A stretch of DNA of 57,041 nucleotides from an uncultured bacterium. Lineage in GTDB: Bacteria; Bacillota; Clostridia; Oscillospirales; Acutalibacteraceae. The translations under genes were made by a program, and so were the position numbers. The stretch covers positions 1 through 57,041 of the forward strand of contig CAJMRT010000009.1 of NCBI GenBank assembly GCA_905215855.1, in the 5' to 3' direction. The notes below the pieces were generated by a model, which saw only the letters and a list, made by a program, of their open reading frames with translations, did no database searches and was not told the origin of the DNA. Shown here one piece after another: positions 27,345 through 35,503 of the stretch. Every line of letters starts with the position of its first letter. Position 1 is the first letter of the stretch.

Positions 27345-28067
27345 ATGGATAATTCTTCAAATATGGCAGTTAATACAACTCCTATGACAAATCAGATTAA
27401 TCCCGAACATCTTTACGGACTTGATAAAAACAAAGCCTGCATCAACAATTCATGTCCGTCAAACACAGCGGATATCGGATATTATATTCCTGCGATTGAC
27501 GAAATTATGCGACACAATCCGTGCGCACCGTCAGTTGCACACAATGATATTGCACACAATGATATGACAGAAAAAGTTCAAAAATCAAATGACAATTCCT
27601 CACTTGAACAGGCAGAAATAGCATATGAAGAGGGCGGTAGTACATCAGAAGAGCAACCTAAAAATATAAATAAATACAGCGGAAGTCTTCAAAATATACC
27701 GTTTATTAAGGACTTAAAAAAAATAGATACATCTATACCTGTTTTGCCTCCAACCCCTGCCACAACGGCGAGCCCCGGAGCTACTGTTGCAACGCCGATA
27801 ATGCAGAATATCGGAATGTCGATGAGTGATTATCAATATCCTTTTCCTGTAACAGCCGAAAATCTGAGATATCACAACGGTTTTATGCGAACACAAATCG
27901 GAAGACGAATCACCGTTGATTTTCTCATGGGAGCAAACACAATTGTTCAGAAAACAGGCTATCTTTTAGGTGTTGCTCAGGATTATATCCTTATAAATGA
28001 GATTGACACCAACGACATCACAACCTGTGATTACTACAATATAAAATTTATAAGGTATTATTACTAA
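27345..28067 (+). CDS. GerQ-like spore coat protein
   Basis: 240 residues. The first 150 residues are low-complexity, rich in Asn, Pro and Ser, with CINNSCPS and an imperfect AHNDIAHND repeat. The C-terminal 75 residues form a compact beta-rich domain (RTQIGRRITVDFLMGAN, QKTGYLLGVAQDYILI, YYNIKFIRYYY) that resembles the C-terminal domain of GerQ in layout, though the match is by eye. GerQ holds CwlJ at the spore coat in Bacillus. AAGGAG lies 9 bases before ATG 27345. The upstream neighbour being CwlJ-like is the main support for the call. Confidence 0.62.
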   Translation: MDNSSNMAVNTTPMTNQINPEHLYGLDKNKACINNSCPSNTADIGYYIPAIDEIMRHNPCAPSVAHNDIAHNDMTEKVQKSNDNSSLEQAEIAYEEGGSTSEEQPKNINKYSGSLQNIPFIKDLKKIDTSIPVLPPTPATTASPGATVATPIMQNIGMSMSDYQYPFPVTAENLRYHNGFMRTQIGRRITVDFLMGANTIVQKTGYLLGVAQDYILINEIDTNDITTCDYYNIKFIRYYY

Positions 28068-28071
28068 ACCA

Positions 28072-28108
28072 CAGCGGCAAAAGCTTTTAATATTAGTTTT
28101 TGCCGCTG
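28072..28108 (+). terminator. hairpin after the GerQ-like gene
   Basis: An 11-bp stem CAGCGGCAAAA/TTTTTGCCGCTG with a 14-base loop. It lacks a proper downstream T run, so termination may be partial. Confidence 0.6.
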
Positions 28109-28201
28109 ACTTATTGTCATTATTTGCTATGTGTACATTATTTCATTATTTCAACATATAATTTCCCGTAGTATTAAAAGATTAAAAAATTGTAAGATAT
28201 A

Positions 28202-28231
28202 TTGACTTATTGCTGTAATTTGTGATAAAAT
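28202..28231 (+). promoter_or_regulatory. sigma-A promoter of the zinc-ribbon protein gene
   Basis: TTGACT at 28202-28207, an 18-base spacer, TAAAAT at 28226-28231. Confidence 0.65.
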
Positions 28232-28307
28232 GAGTGAGTTAATGTTATTGCTTTACAGTGTTAAAGTGATAATGTTCATTATATTATCAAACATTGGAGA
28301 TGAATTT

Positions 28308-29852
28308 ATGTTCTGTGAAAAATGCGGCAATAAACTTAGCATGGGAGATGCTTTTTGCGAAAAATGCGGAGCTCCTGTTCCTCAGGAAAATCCCGTTACA
28401 ACAGAAGACAACGGAGTAAATCAAAACAATCAGCAGTTCACACAACCTGTAAATTTTGACAACAATGCTAATGTCACAGAAGGTGTACAGCAGGAGGCAC
28501 AACCATATCAGGTTCAGAGTCAACCAAAAGTTAAGAAGCCTTTCCCGACAAAGCTTGTTGTAATTTGCGGTGCGGCAGCAGTTGTAATTGCAGGAATAAT
28601 CATTACACTTTGTACACTTATTCCATACCTTAACAGAATTAAGCTTGATGACTACATAAAAGTTGAATTTGACAAAGGTTCTTTGTACAATGGTTACGCT
28701 TCCGCTGACATTTACATTGACAGTGATACTATTGAAAAAGAAAAGGTTTCTGATGATAAGAAATCAGACATTGATTACGGCAAGTATGCCGACAATATTT
28801 CAAAAGGCGACTGGGGAAGTGTGCTCAGCGATGCAGTAGATGATTATTCTGCAAGTCAGGCATCAGTTTCATCAATCCTTGATTACTGCAACATAAAGGC
28901 ATATCTCAAAGACGCTAAAACAGAATCAACAACAGAGGATTCAGATAGTTTTTACACAGTTTCATCAGCAACCATAAACAACATCAGCAAAGATGACACA
29001 ATTGTTGTTGAACTCAAATGGGATGACAGTGAGTCTGCAAAGAAATATATTTCCGAGTATGAAAAAACTCTCGGAATTCAGTTTGACAAGAGTGATGTCA
29101 AGAAAGAGCTCAAAGTCAGCGACATTCTTAAAGAGAAAAAAATCTCACTCAAAGATATGGTTGAAGTGGATATAATCAAGCATATAGTTGACAACAACCT
29201 TATCAAAACTTACGGTATAAACGACGGTGACCTTTCAATCGACATCGCTAAGTTTGACTACAAAGTTGATGATTACAAACTTAAATATGAATCAGGCTCT
29301 ACTATCAGTGTGTATGATAAAAACGATGATTTTGTAGATTATTTTTATCTCAGCATTGACGGTAGTCGAGACTATCTTGATGAAGGCGATGAAGTAACAT
29401 TCAAAGCCGAAAAAGAAATTATTCCAAACACCTCACTTATTATTAAGGACTCGTCAACAACAGTTACTGCTAAGGCTAACAATGTTATGACTTCAGATGA
29501 AGCAAAAGCAAATGTTGACAAAATAAATTCCGCTGTAAACGATTACATTGATGAATACTATTCATATCTCACATCTTATTCTCCGGTTGAAATGTATTAT
29601 ATTCAGCCAAAGAAAGCATCTGATGATGAGCGAGCATTTGTCCTTGTAGTTGAAAAAGGAAAATATGACGGTTGGTTTAACAGTTACGATACTTACTATT
29701 GCGGCATATACATCAAGAACCCTTATCTGCTTGATGACGAAGTTTATTCCTCAAGTATTGGCAGCAGTAGCGGTGATCAGAAACTTGCTGACTACAAGAA
29801 GTATGAGAGTTTCCTTAATTCAAAAAATTATACCGCAACAAAAATTTCTTAA
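28308..29852 (+). CDS. zinc-ribbon membrane protein with extracytoplasmic domain
   Basis: 514 residues. It starts with a double-CxxC zinc ribbon (MFCEKCGNKL, FCEKCGAPV), then a Gln/Asn-rich linker, one TM helix at about residues 82-105, and a large Asp/Lys/Ser-rich extracytoplasmic region rich in beta-strand-like segments. This arrangement is seen in the YvbJ/TcaA-like class of zinc-ribbon membrane proteins; no finer function is readable. ATG 28308 is chosen because the family starts at the zinc ribbon and TTGGAG precedes it. The next gene also starts with a zinc ribbon. Confidence 0.75.
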   Translation: MFCEKCGNKLSMGDAFCEKCGAPVPQENPVTTEDNGVNQNNQQFTQPVNFDNNANVTEGVQQEAQPYQVQSQPKVKKPFPTKLVVICGAAAVVIAGIIITLCTLIPYLNRIKLDDYIKVEFDKGSLYNGYASADIYIDSDTIEKEKVSDDKKSDIDYGKYADNISKGDWGSVLSDAVDDYSASQASVSSILDYCNIKAYLKDAKTESTTEDSDSFYTVSSATINNISKDDTIVVELKWDDSESAKKYISEYEKTLGIQFDKSDVKKELKVSDILKEKKISLKDMVEVDIIKHIVDNNLIKTYGINDGDLSIDIAKFDYKVDDYKLKYESGSTISVYDKNDDFVDYFYLSIDGSRDYLDEGDEVTFKAEKEIIPNTSLIIKDSSTTVTAKANNVMTSDEAKANVDKINSAVNDYIDEYYSYLTSYSPVEMYYIQPKKASDDERAFVLVVEKGKYDGWFNSYDTYYCGIYIKNPYLLDDEVYSSSIGSSSGDQKLADYKKYESFLNSKNYTATKIS

Positions 29853-29934
29853 CCCAAACAATCGGTTTTCAACAAACAACAGGTCAGATATAAGACCTGT
29901 TACATAAATAATATTTTATCTTGGAGGAATCACA

Positions 29935-30780
29935 ATGAAATTCTGTAAATATTGCGGAGCACAGCTTGAAGACAATGCTGTTTGCAACTGCGAAAAATCA
30001 AGAGCCGCTCATGCTCAGCAGGCAAATGCACAGTATCAGCAGCCACAGTACCAGAATCCTGTTCAGCCTAACGCACAGCCACAGCAGTCACCCTATGCAG
30101 TAAATAACAATGCTGTTCCAGCAGGTGAAAACGCTTTTGTAAAGGCATTGAAGAATATCCCTGTTGTTTTCACTTCATTCTTTAAGGATTCAAAAACAGT
30201 CATCAAAACCGCTAAAGCAGAAAAGGACATTGTCGTTGCATCACTTTTCTCAGCAATTTTCTTCATTGCTCTTATTCTTGGCAATACATTCCTTATGCTT
30301 TCAATGAGTGCACTTGACTTCCCGAAAACACTTCTCGTAAGCCTTGTTATGACTGTTCTCATCGGCGGCATATATTCAGTAATTCTCTTCGCATATGTAA
30401 AGAAATTCAAATCCGAAGAAAATGCAGGCAAAGCATTTATTGACGCATTTATTACTTTTTCAATTGAATCAATTCCTGCATCAATCGGCTGGATTTTAGT
30501 AGGTCTTTTTGCATTAGTAAGCGTATATCTGTTCCTTTTCTTCTTTGTAATCGTTATGCTTTATCTTGTTATTTCACTTGTAAATCAGGTTAAAGCTAAT
30601 GTTCCGGAAGCAAAGAATTCTGCATTGTTCACTTTGATTCTTACACTTATCATCACAGTTGCATTTATCATTGTATTCTACATCGGCTCAAATCTTACTA
30701 TGTGGTCATTTAACACAAGTTCTTTTGCATCAAATATTTTTGCATCACTTTTAGGCGGTAATTCTTACTCTCCATGGTAA
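29935..30780 (+). CDS. zinc-ribbon polytopic membrane protein
   Basis: 281 residues. An N-terminal ribbon-like KFCKYCGAQLEDNAVCNCEK (four cysteines) leads into a Gln/Pro-rich linker and about five TM helices (roughly 95-125, 130-155, 175-205, 225-250), in the style of Yip1-like or DUF6574-like proteins. Function unknown. A GGAGG site precedes the ATG. It lies 82 bases after another zinc-ribbon membrane protein on the same strand and is closed by a terminator, so the two may act together. Confidence 0.7.
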   Translation: MKFCKYCGAQLEDNAVCNCEKSRAAHAQQANAQYQQPQYQNPVQPNAQPQQSPYAVNNNAVPAGENAFVKALKNIPVVFTSFFKDSKTVIKTAKAEKDIVVASLFSAIFFIALILGNTFLMLSMSALDFPKTLLVSLVMTVLIGGIYSVILFAYVKKFKSEENAGKAFIDAFITFSIESIPASIGWILVGLFALVSVYLFLFFFVIVMLYLVISLVNQVKANVPEAKNSALFTLILTLIITVAFIIVFYIGSNLTMWSFNTSSFASNIFASLLGGNSYSPW

Positions 30781-30809
30781 CAATCCGAAAAAATTAAAAG
30801 CATAAAAGT

Positions 30810-30843
30810 AACGCTCCGAACTAAATGCTCGGAGCGTTTTTTC
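30810..30843 (+). terminator. intrinsic terminator after the zinc-ribbon pair
   Basis: 10-bp perfect stem AACGCTCCGA/TCGGAGCGTT with a 9-base loop and a T run. It separates the pair from the convergent hemW gene. Confidence 0.92.
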
Positions 30844-30845
30844 TG

Positions 30846-31946
30846 TCATATTAACTCACTGATTATTGAATTTGAAACAAGAAAGCCTTTCGGAGTAAAA
30901 TTGATTGTTTTATTTGTAACATTCATATAACCGTATTTTTCATATTCTTTAGCTTTGTCGGTTATATAAGAGGGAAGGGAATACCCGAATTTTCCCTCAA
31001 ATTCGGAATAATTAAGACCGCTTTTCAGCCTGAGTGAAAGCATAATGAATTCTTCTTCATCTCCGCCAGTACCTTCAAAAGACAGCTTATTGTTATTAAA
31101 ATCGTCCATACTTCTTGAATAAAAAAATCTTTTGCCCTCAAAGAATGAATGAGCAGACGGACCTATGCCGATATATTCACCGCATTTCCAGTAATTTGTG
31201 TTGTGGTGGCTTTCAAAACCGAGCTTTGCAAAATTTGAAATTTCATATTGCATATATCCGAGAGAATCAAGCATCTCAACCGCTTTAAGATACATTTCAG
31301 CCTGCATATCATCATCGGCAAGACTAAGTTTATTCTGCATTTTATAAAACGGAGTATTCTCCTCAATTTTCAGAATGTATGATGAAATATGAGTAACTTT
31401 GCAATCGGCACAGAAACTGATTGATTTTTCAAGGCTTTCAATTGTCTGATTAGGAATTCCCATCATCAAATCAAGTGAAATATTATTAAATCCCGCACTT
31501 TTAGCCCTTTCAACAGAAATCTTTGCATCATCTATGCTGTGAATTCTCCCAAGCAGCCTTAATTCATCTTCAACAGCAGTCTGCATTCCCATTGAAATGC
31601 GATTGAATCCGCAGGCATACATTTTTTCAAAATCAATAGTTTTGGCGGAGTCGGGATTGACTTCAACCGTAATCTCGGCATTATTTTGAATATTAAAATT
31701 AAACTTGATAAAATCAAGAATATCACAAAGTCTGTCTGCACCCAAAACACTCGGCGTACCGCCGCCGAAATATACGGTTGCAACATCTCTTTTGGCTTTT
31801 TCAGACCAGTATTTTATTTTATCTTTTAATTCAATCACATAATTATCGAAAGCGTTTTCATCTGCATTGCCGCTGAAAAAATCGCAATACGGACATTTGT
31901 GCTTACAAAACGGTATGTGAATGTAAAGACCGATAGAATTACTCAT
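30846..31946 (-). CDS. hemW: radical SAM heme chaperone HemW (HemN-like)
   Basis: 366 residues. Radical SAM cysteines are in IPFCKHKCPYCDF, the CxxxCxxCxF form typical of HemW rather than true HemN (which carries an extra cysteine next to the motif). YFGGGTPS and EISNFAKLG, plus NTNYWKCGEYIGIGPSAHS, are further family marks. HemW hands heme to target proteins; older annotations call it oxygen-independent coproporphyrinogen oxidase. The start was set to the ATG at 31946, with GAGG upstream and the SNSIGLYIHIPFC beginning; an upstream in-frame codon lies inside a hairpin. Confidence 0.9.
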   Translation of the reverse strand: MSNSIGLYIHIPFCKHKCPYCDFFSGNADENAFDNYVIELKDKIKYWSEKAKRDVATVYFGGGTPSVLGADRLCDILDFIKFNFNIQNNAEITVEVNPDSAKTIDFEKMYACGFNRISMGMQTAVEDELRLLGRIHSIDDAKISVERAKSAGFNNISLDLMMGIPNQTIESLEKSISFCADCKVTHISSYILKIEENTPFYKMQNKLSLADDDMQAEMYLKAVEMLDSLGYMQYEISNFAKLGFESHHNTNYWKCGEYIGIGPSAHSFFEGKRFFYSRSMDDFNNNKLSFEGTGGDEEEFIMLSLRLKSGLNYSEFEGKFGYSLPSYITDKAKEYEKYGYMNVTNKTINFTPKGFLVSNSIISELI

Positions 31947-31967
31947 AAAAACCTCATAAATGATTTT

Positions 31968-31993
31968 GAGGCAGAAACACAAGTTTCTGCCTC
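31968..31993 (-). promoter_or_regulatory. hairpin just upstream of hemW
   Basis: A perfect 11-bp inverted repeat, GAGGCAGAAAC with GTTTCTGCCTC, 4-base loop, ending 22 bases before the hemW start on the minus strand. There is no T run, so it is more likely a leader structure or a protein-binding site than a terminator. Confidence 0.55.
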
Positions 31994-32122
31994 GATTTGG
32001 AAGGTATATGAAAAAATAGGAAAAATCACATTAAGTCCTTCTGTACCAATATATTACAATATATTTACAAATTTGTCAAGTTTTTGTAGCAATTATTTTT
32101 CTCACATTTTCTTCATTCTTTA

Positions 32123-32152
32123 TTGACATATACCATCCAAAAATAGTAAAAT
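32123..32152 (+). promoter_or_regulatory. sigma-A promoter of prfC
   Basis: Consensus TTGACA at 32123-32128, an 18-base spacer and TAAAAT at 32147-32152. Confidence 0.75.
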
Positions 32153-32194
32153 ATAAAATTGTGGATATACTTAACCTCCGAAGGGAAGAAAGAT

Positions 32195-33781
32195 ATGAGT
32201 TCATTAAAAGAAGAAATCAGCAAACGCAGAACCTTTGCGATTATTTCGCACCCTGATGCCGGTAAAACAACACTTACGGAAAAGCTTTTGCTCTACGGTG
32301 GGGCAATTAACCTTGCTGGTTCGGTAAAAGGTAAAAGAACCGCAAAACATGCTGTATCGGACTGGATGGAAATTGAGAAACAGCGTGGTATTTCTGTTAC
32401 ATCATCAGTTCTGCAGTTCAAATATAACGGCTATTGCATAAATATTCTTGATACACCGGGACATGAGGATTTCTCGGAAGATACCTACCGTACACTTATG
32501 GCGGCAGACTCTGCCGTAATGGTAATTGACGGTTCAAAGGGTGTTGAGAAACAGACTATCAAGCTTTTCAAGGTCTGTGTAATGCGTAATATTCCTATCA
32601 TTACATTCATCAACAAGATGGACAGAGATGCAAAAAATTCTTTTGACCTTCTTGAAGACATTGAAAATGTTCTCGGAATTCACACCTATCCCGTAAACTG
32701 GCCAATCGGTTCAGGTAAGGAATTCAAGGGCGTGTATGACAGAAATTCTAAGAAAATCCTTGCTTTCACCGCTAATAACGGTCAGAAAGAAGTTGAAAAG
32801 AAAGAACTTACGCTTGACGATCCTGCCCTTGAAGACACAATAGGCTACTATCATAAGCAGGATTTATTTGATGAAATAGAACTTCTTGACGGCGCAGGCG
32901 ATGAATTTGACCTTGAAGCAGTCCGCAACGGTCAGCTTACTCCTGTATTCTTCGGTTCGGCTCTTACAAACTTTGGTGTTGAACCATTCCTTGAACAGTT
33001 CTTACAGCTCACAACTCCACCTCTGCCAAGAGAAACAGTTAATGAAAAGGTTGAGCCTATGTCAGACTTTTTCTCTGCATTTGTTTTCAAAATTCAGGCA
33101 AACATGAACAAGGCTCACCGTGACAGAGTTGCATTTATGCGTATCTGCAGCGGCAAGTTTGAAAAGAATATGGAAGTGTTCCATGTTCAGGGCAACAAAA
33201 AAATGCGTCTTTCACAGCCACAGCAGATTATGGCTCAGGAAAGAGAAATTGTTGACGAGGCATATGCGGGCGACATCATCGGTGTGTTTGATCCGGGCAT
33301 TTTCTCAATTGGTGACACAATCTGTTCACCGGGACACAAGGTACAGTTCAGGGGAATTCCTACATTTGCTCCCGAACACTTTGCACTTGTCCGTCAAAAA
33401 GACACAATGAAGCGCAAACAGTTCATCAAGGGTACAAGTCAGATTGCACAGGAAGGTGCTATTCAGATTTTCCAGGAGCTTGACGCAGGTATGGAGGAAG
33501 TTATCGTTGGTGTTGTAGGCGTACTTCAGTTTGATGTTCTTAAATACAGACTTCAAAACGAGTACAACTGTGATATCATTATGGAAACACTCCCATATGA
33601 ATTTATCCGTTGGATTGTAAACGATGACCTTGATCCGAAAACTCTCGACCTTGCATCTGATACAAAGAGAATTCAGGACCTTAAAGGCAATCATCTTTTG
33701 CTCTTTACAAGCTACTGGAGCATAAACTGGGCGCTTGAACACAACAAGGGACTTGAACTTGCTGAGTTCGGTACAAACTAA
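32195..33781 (+). CDS. prfC: peptide chain release factor 3
   Basis: 528 residues. Translational GTPase that recycles RF1/RF2 after termination. G1 motif SHPDAGKTTLTE, G2/G3 RGISVTSSV and DTPGHEDFSEDTYR, G4 FINKMDRD. The length and the SVLQFKY block are those of RF3 rather than EF-G. AAGGGAAG lies before ATG 32195; an in-frame codon 36 bases upstream would add an unconserved extension. The Orn/Lys/Arg decarboxylase gene follows 24 bases later and is probably co-transcribed. Confidence 0.96.
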   Translation: MSSLKEEISKRRTFAIISHPDAGKTTLTEKLLLYGGAINLAGSVKGKRTAKHAVSDWMEIEKQRGISVTSSVLQFKYNGYCINILDTPGHEDFSEDTYRTLMAADSAVMVIDGSKGVEKQTIKLFKVCVMRNIPIITFINKMDRDAKNSFDLLEDIENVLGIHTYPVNWPIGSGKEFKGVYDRNSKKILAFTANNGQKEVEKKELTLDDPALEDTIGYYHKQDLFDEIELLDGAGDEFDLEAVRNGQLTPVFFGSALTNFGVEPFLEQFLQLTTPPLPRETVNEKVEPMSDFFSAFVFKIQANMNKAHRDRVAFMRICSGKFEKNMEVFHVQGNKKMRLSQPQQIMAQEREIVDEAYAGDIIGVFDPGIFSIGDTICSPGHKVQFRGIPTFAPEHFALVRQKDTMKRKQFIKGTSQIAQEGAIQIFQELDAGMEEVIVGVVGVLQFDVLKYRLQNEYNCDIIMETLPYEFIRWIVNDDLDPKTLDLASDTKRIQDLKGNHLLLFTSYWSINWALEHNKGLELAEFGTN

Positions 33782-33804
33782 ATATTTAAAATATCGGAGG
33801 ATAT

Positions 33805-35208
33805 ATGCTGTACGACAAGCTTAAAAATTATTCAAAAAGCGGCATATATCCTTTTCATATGCCCGGACACAAAAGAACGGACATTACAGAAGAGGGTATA
33901 ATACCGTATAATATCGACATAACCGAAATTCATGATTTTGACAATCTCCATTCGCCAAACGGAGTTATTGACGAAATTCAGAAAAAGGCTGCAAAGCTTT
34001 ACAATGCAAAAAAAGCTTTCATTCTGATTAACGGTTCAACAGGCGGAATACTTTCAGCAATTCGCTCGATGACAAATCAAGGCGACAAAATTTTAATGGC
34101 ACGCAACTGCCACAAATCTGTATATAATGCGGCAGAACTGTTTAATCTCAATGCCGATTACATTTTTCCCGATACAGACAGCAGATACAATATTCTTACA
34201 TCGGTTTCACCTTGCGATATAGAGGATAAACTTGTAAAACACAATGATGAAATCAGCCTTGTAATCATAACCTCGCCTACATATGAAGGAGTTGTTTCGG
34301 ATATAAAGTCAATCTCCGAAATCTGTCACAAGCACGGTGCAAAATTACTTGTTGACGAAGCTCACGGAGCGCATTTTCCGTTTTCGGACAGTTTTCCCGA
34401 TGAAGCGCTTAACTGCGGTGCAGACGCCGCAGTATTGAGTCTGCACAAAACTTTGCCGTCATTAACTCAAACAGCATTGCTTATAACAAATGACAGCAAG
34501 CTTTCTGAAATTCTTGCTGAAAATTTAGCGGTATTTGAAACAAGCAGTCCGTCATATATTTTAATGAGCTCAATCGAAAAATGCCTTGATTTCTGCGAAA
34601 ACAGCAAAGATAAATTCAATGAATATTGTTGCAATCTTAGAACGGTCAGAGAAAAACTTAAAAATCTGAAATATCTGAAAATTCATGATAAAAGCGATAC
34701 TGATTTTGATTATGATATCGCCAAAATTGTAATTTCAACAGCGAACGCAAATATTTCGGGAACAAAGCTTGCCGAAATACTGCGAAATAATTATCAGATT
34801 GAAACCGAAATGGCATATTCGGACTATGTAATTGCCATGACATCTGTTTGTGACACCAAAAAAGGCTTTGATATGCTTTCAGATGCTCTTATTTCAATTG
34901 ACAGCGAACTTTTAAAAGAAGCCGACACCGAGCGTGTCCCGTTAAAAAATCTCTACACAGGCAAAAATTTCAACGCTTGCGAGTTGTACAAATTCAACAA
35001 AGAAACTATTCCGTTTCAAAATTCGGAATTCAGAACTTCTGCCGAGTATATCTGGGCATATCCACCCGGAATTCCCCTCATCGTACCCGGTGAAATTATA
35101 AGCAAGGAACTTATAAATTACATTGAATATCTTTCAGCCTGCAAAGTAGAGATTATGTCAACAAAAGGCAGCATGCCGCACAACATAAGTGTGGTCAAAA
35201 AAGATTGA
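33805..35208 (+). CDS. Orn/Lys/Arg decarboxylase family protein (PLP)
   Basis: 467 residues, fold type I PLP enzyme of the YaaO/SpeA group, which lacks the N-terminal response-regulator-like wing domain of CadA/SpeC. Marks: YPFHMPGHKR at the start, DITEIHDFDNLHSP, the substrate/PLP block LLVDEAHGAHFPF, and the PLP lysine in LSLHKTLPSLTQTALL. The C-terminal domain has YPPGIPLIVPGE. Substrate (lysine, arginine or ornithine) cannot be assigned from sequence. Its stop codon overlaps the -35 box of the SCIFF promoter. Confidence 0.9.
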   Translation: MLYDKLKNYSKSGIYPFHMPGHKRTDITEEGIIPYNIDITEIHDFDNLHSPNGVIDEIQKKAAKLYNAKKAFILINGSTGGILSAIRSMTNQGDKILMARNCHKSVYNAAELFNLNADYIFPDTDSRYNILTSVSPCDIEDKLVKHNDEISLVIITSPTYEGVVSDIKSISEICHKHGAKLLVDEAHGAHFPFSDSFPDEALNCGADAAVLSLHKTLPSLTQTALLITNDSKLSEILAENLAVFETSSPSYILMSSIEKCLDFCENSKDKFNEYCCNLRTVREKLKNLKYLKIHDKSDTDFDYDIAKIVISTANANISGTKLAEILRNNYQIETEMAYSDYVIAMTSVCDTKKGFDMLSDALISIDSELLKEADTERVPLKNLYTGKNFNACELYKFNKETIPFQNSEFRTSAEYIWAYPPGIPLIVPGEIISKELINYIEYLSACKVEIMSTKGSMPHNISVVKKD

Positions 35209-35233
35209 CAAATCAATGGCTGTGTGATAATAT
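35205..35233 (+). promoter_or_regulatory. sigma-A promoter of the SCIFF gene
   Basis: TTGACA at 35205-35210 (overlapping the upstream stop codon), 17-base spacer, TAATAT at 35228-35233. Confidence 0.8.
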
Positions 35234-35269
35234 TAAACTAACAAAATCTAACAAGGAGTTTGATTTATT

Positions 35270-35422
35270 ATGAAGAGAATTAAAACTATCGAAACTCGTG
35301 ACCTCAAGAAGAGCGTTAAGACAGGCGGTTGCGGCGAGTGCCAGACTTCATGTCAGTCAGCTTGTAAGACATCTTGCGGTGTTGCTAACCAGCAGTGCGA
35401 AAAGTGCATGAGCGAGAAATAA
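35270..35422 (+). CDS. scfA: SCIFF ranthipeptide precursor (six cysteines in forty-five)
   Basis: 50-residue precursor of a radical-SAM-modified RiPP found across Clostridia. It keeps the highly conserved N-terminal leader KRIKTIETRDLKKS and the core CGECQTSCQSACKTSC. Cysteines fall at 21, 24, 28, 32, 36, 43 and 46, so there are seven rather than six, with an extra C-terminal CEKC. The residue right after C36 (position 37) is Gly, whereas studied SCIFF peptides have Thr there. AAGGAG precedes ATG 35270. The maturase gene follows after an 81-base gap containing a terminator-like hairpin. The family is certain; the mature product and its biological role are unknown. Confidence 0.97.
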   Translation: MKRIKTIETRDLKKSVKTGGCGECQTSCQSACKTSCGVANQQCEKCMSEK

Positions 35423-35453
35423 TTCTATTTTAATTTGATTATTAAGGATTATC

Positions 35454-35487
35454 GCCGTTTTCCCAAAGGGTTAACGGCTTTCCTTTT
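35454..35487 (+). terminator. attenuator-like hairpin between SCIFF precursor and maturase
   Basis: Stem GCCGTT(TT)CCC / GGG(TT)AACGGC with an internal TT/TT mismatch, AAA loop and the T-rich tail TTTCCTTTTG. It would let only part of the transcription from the SCIFF promoter reach the maturase gene, favouring excess precursor. Confidence 0.75.
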
Positions 35488-35503
35488 GTCTAACGGAGAT
35501 ATT

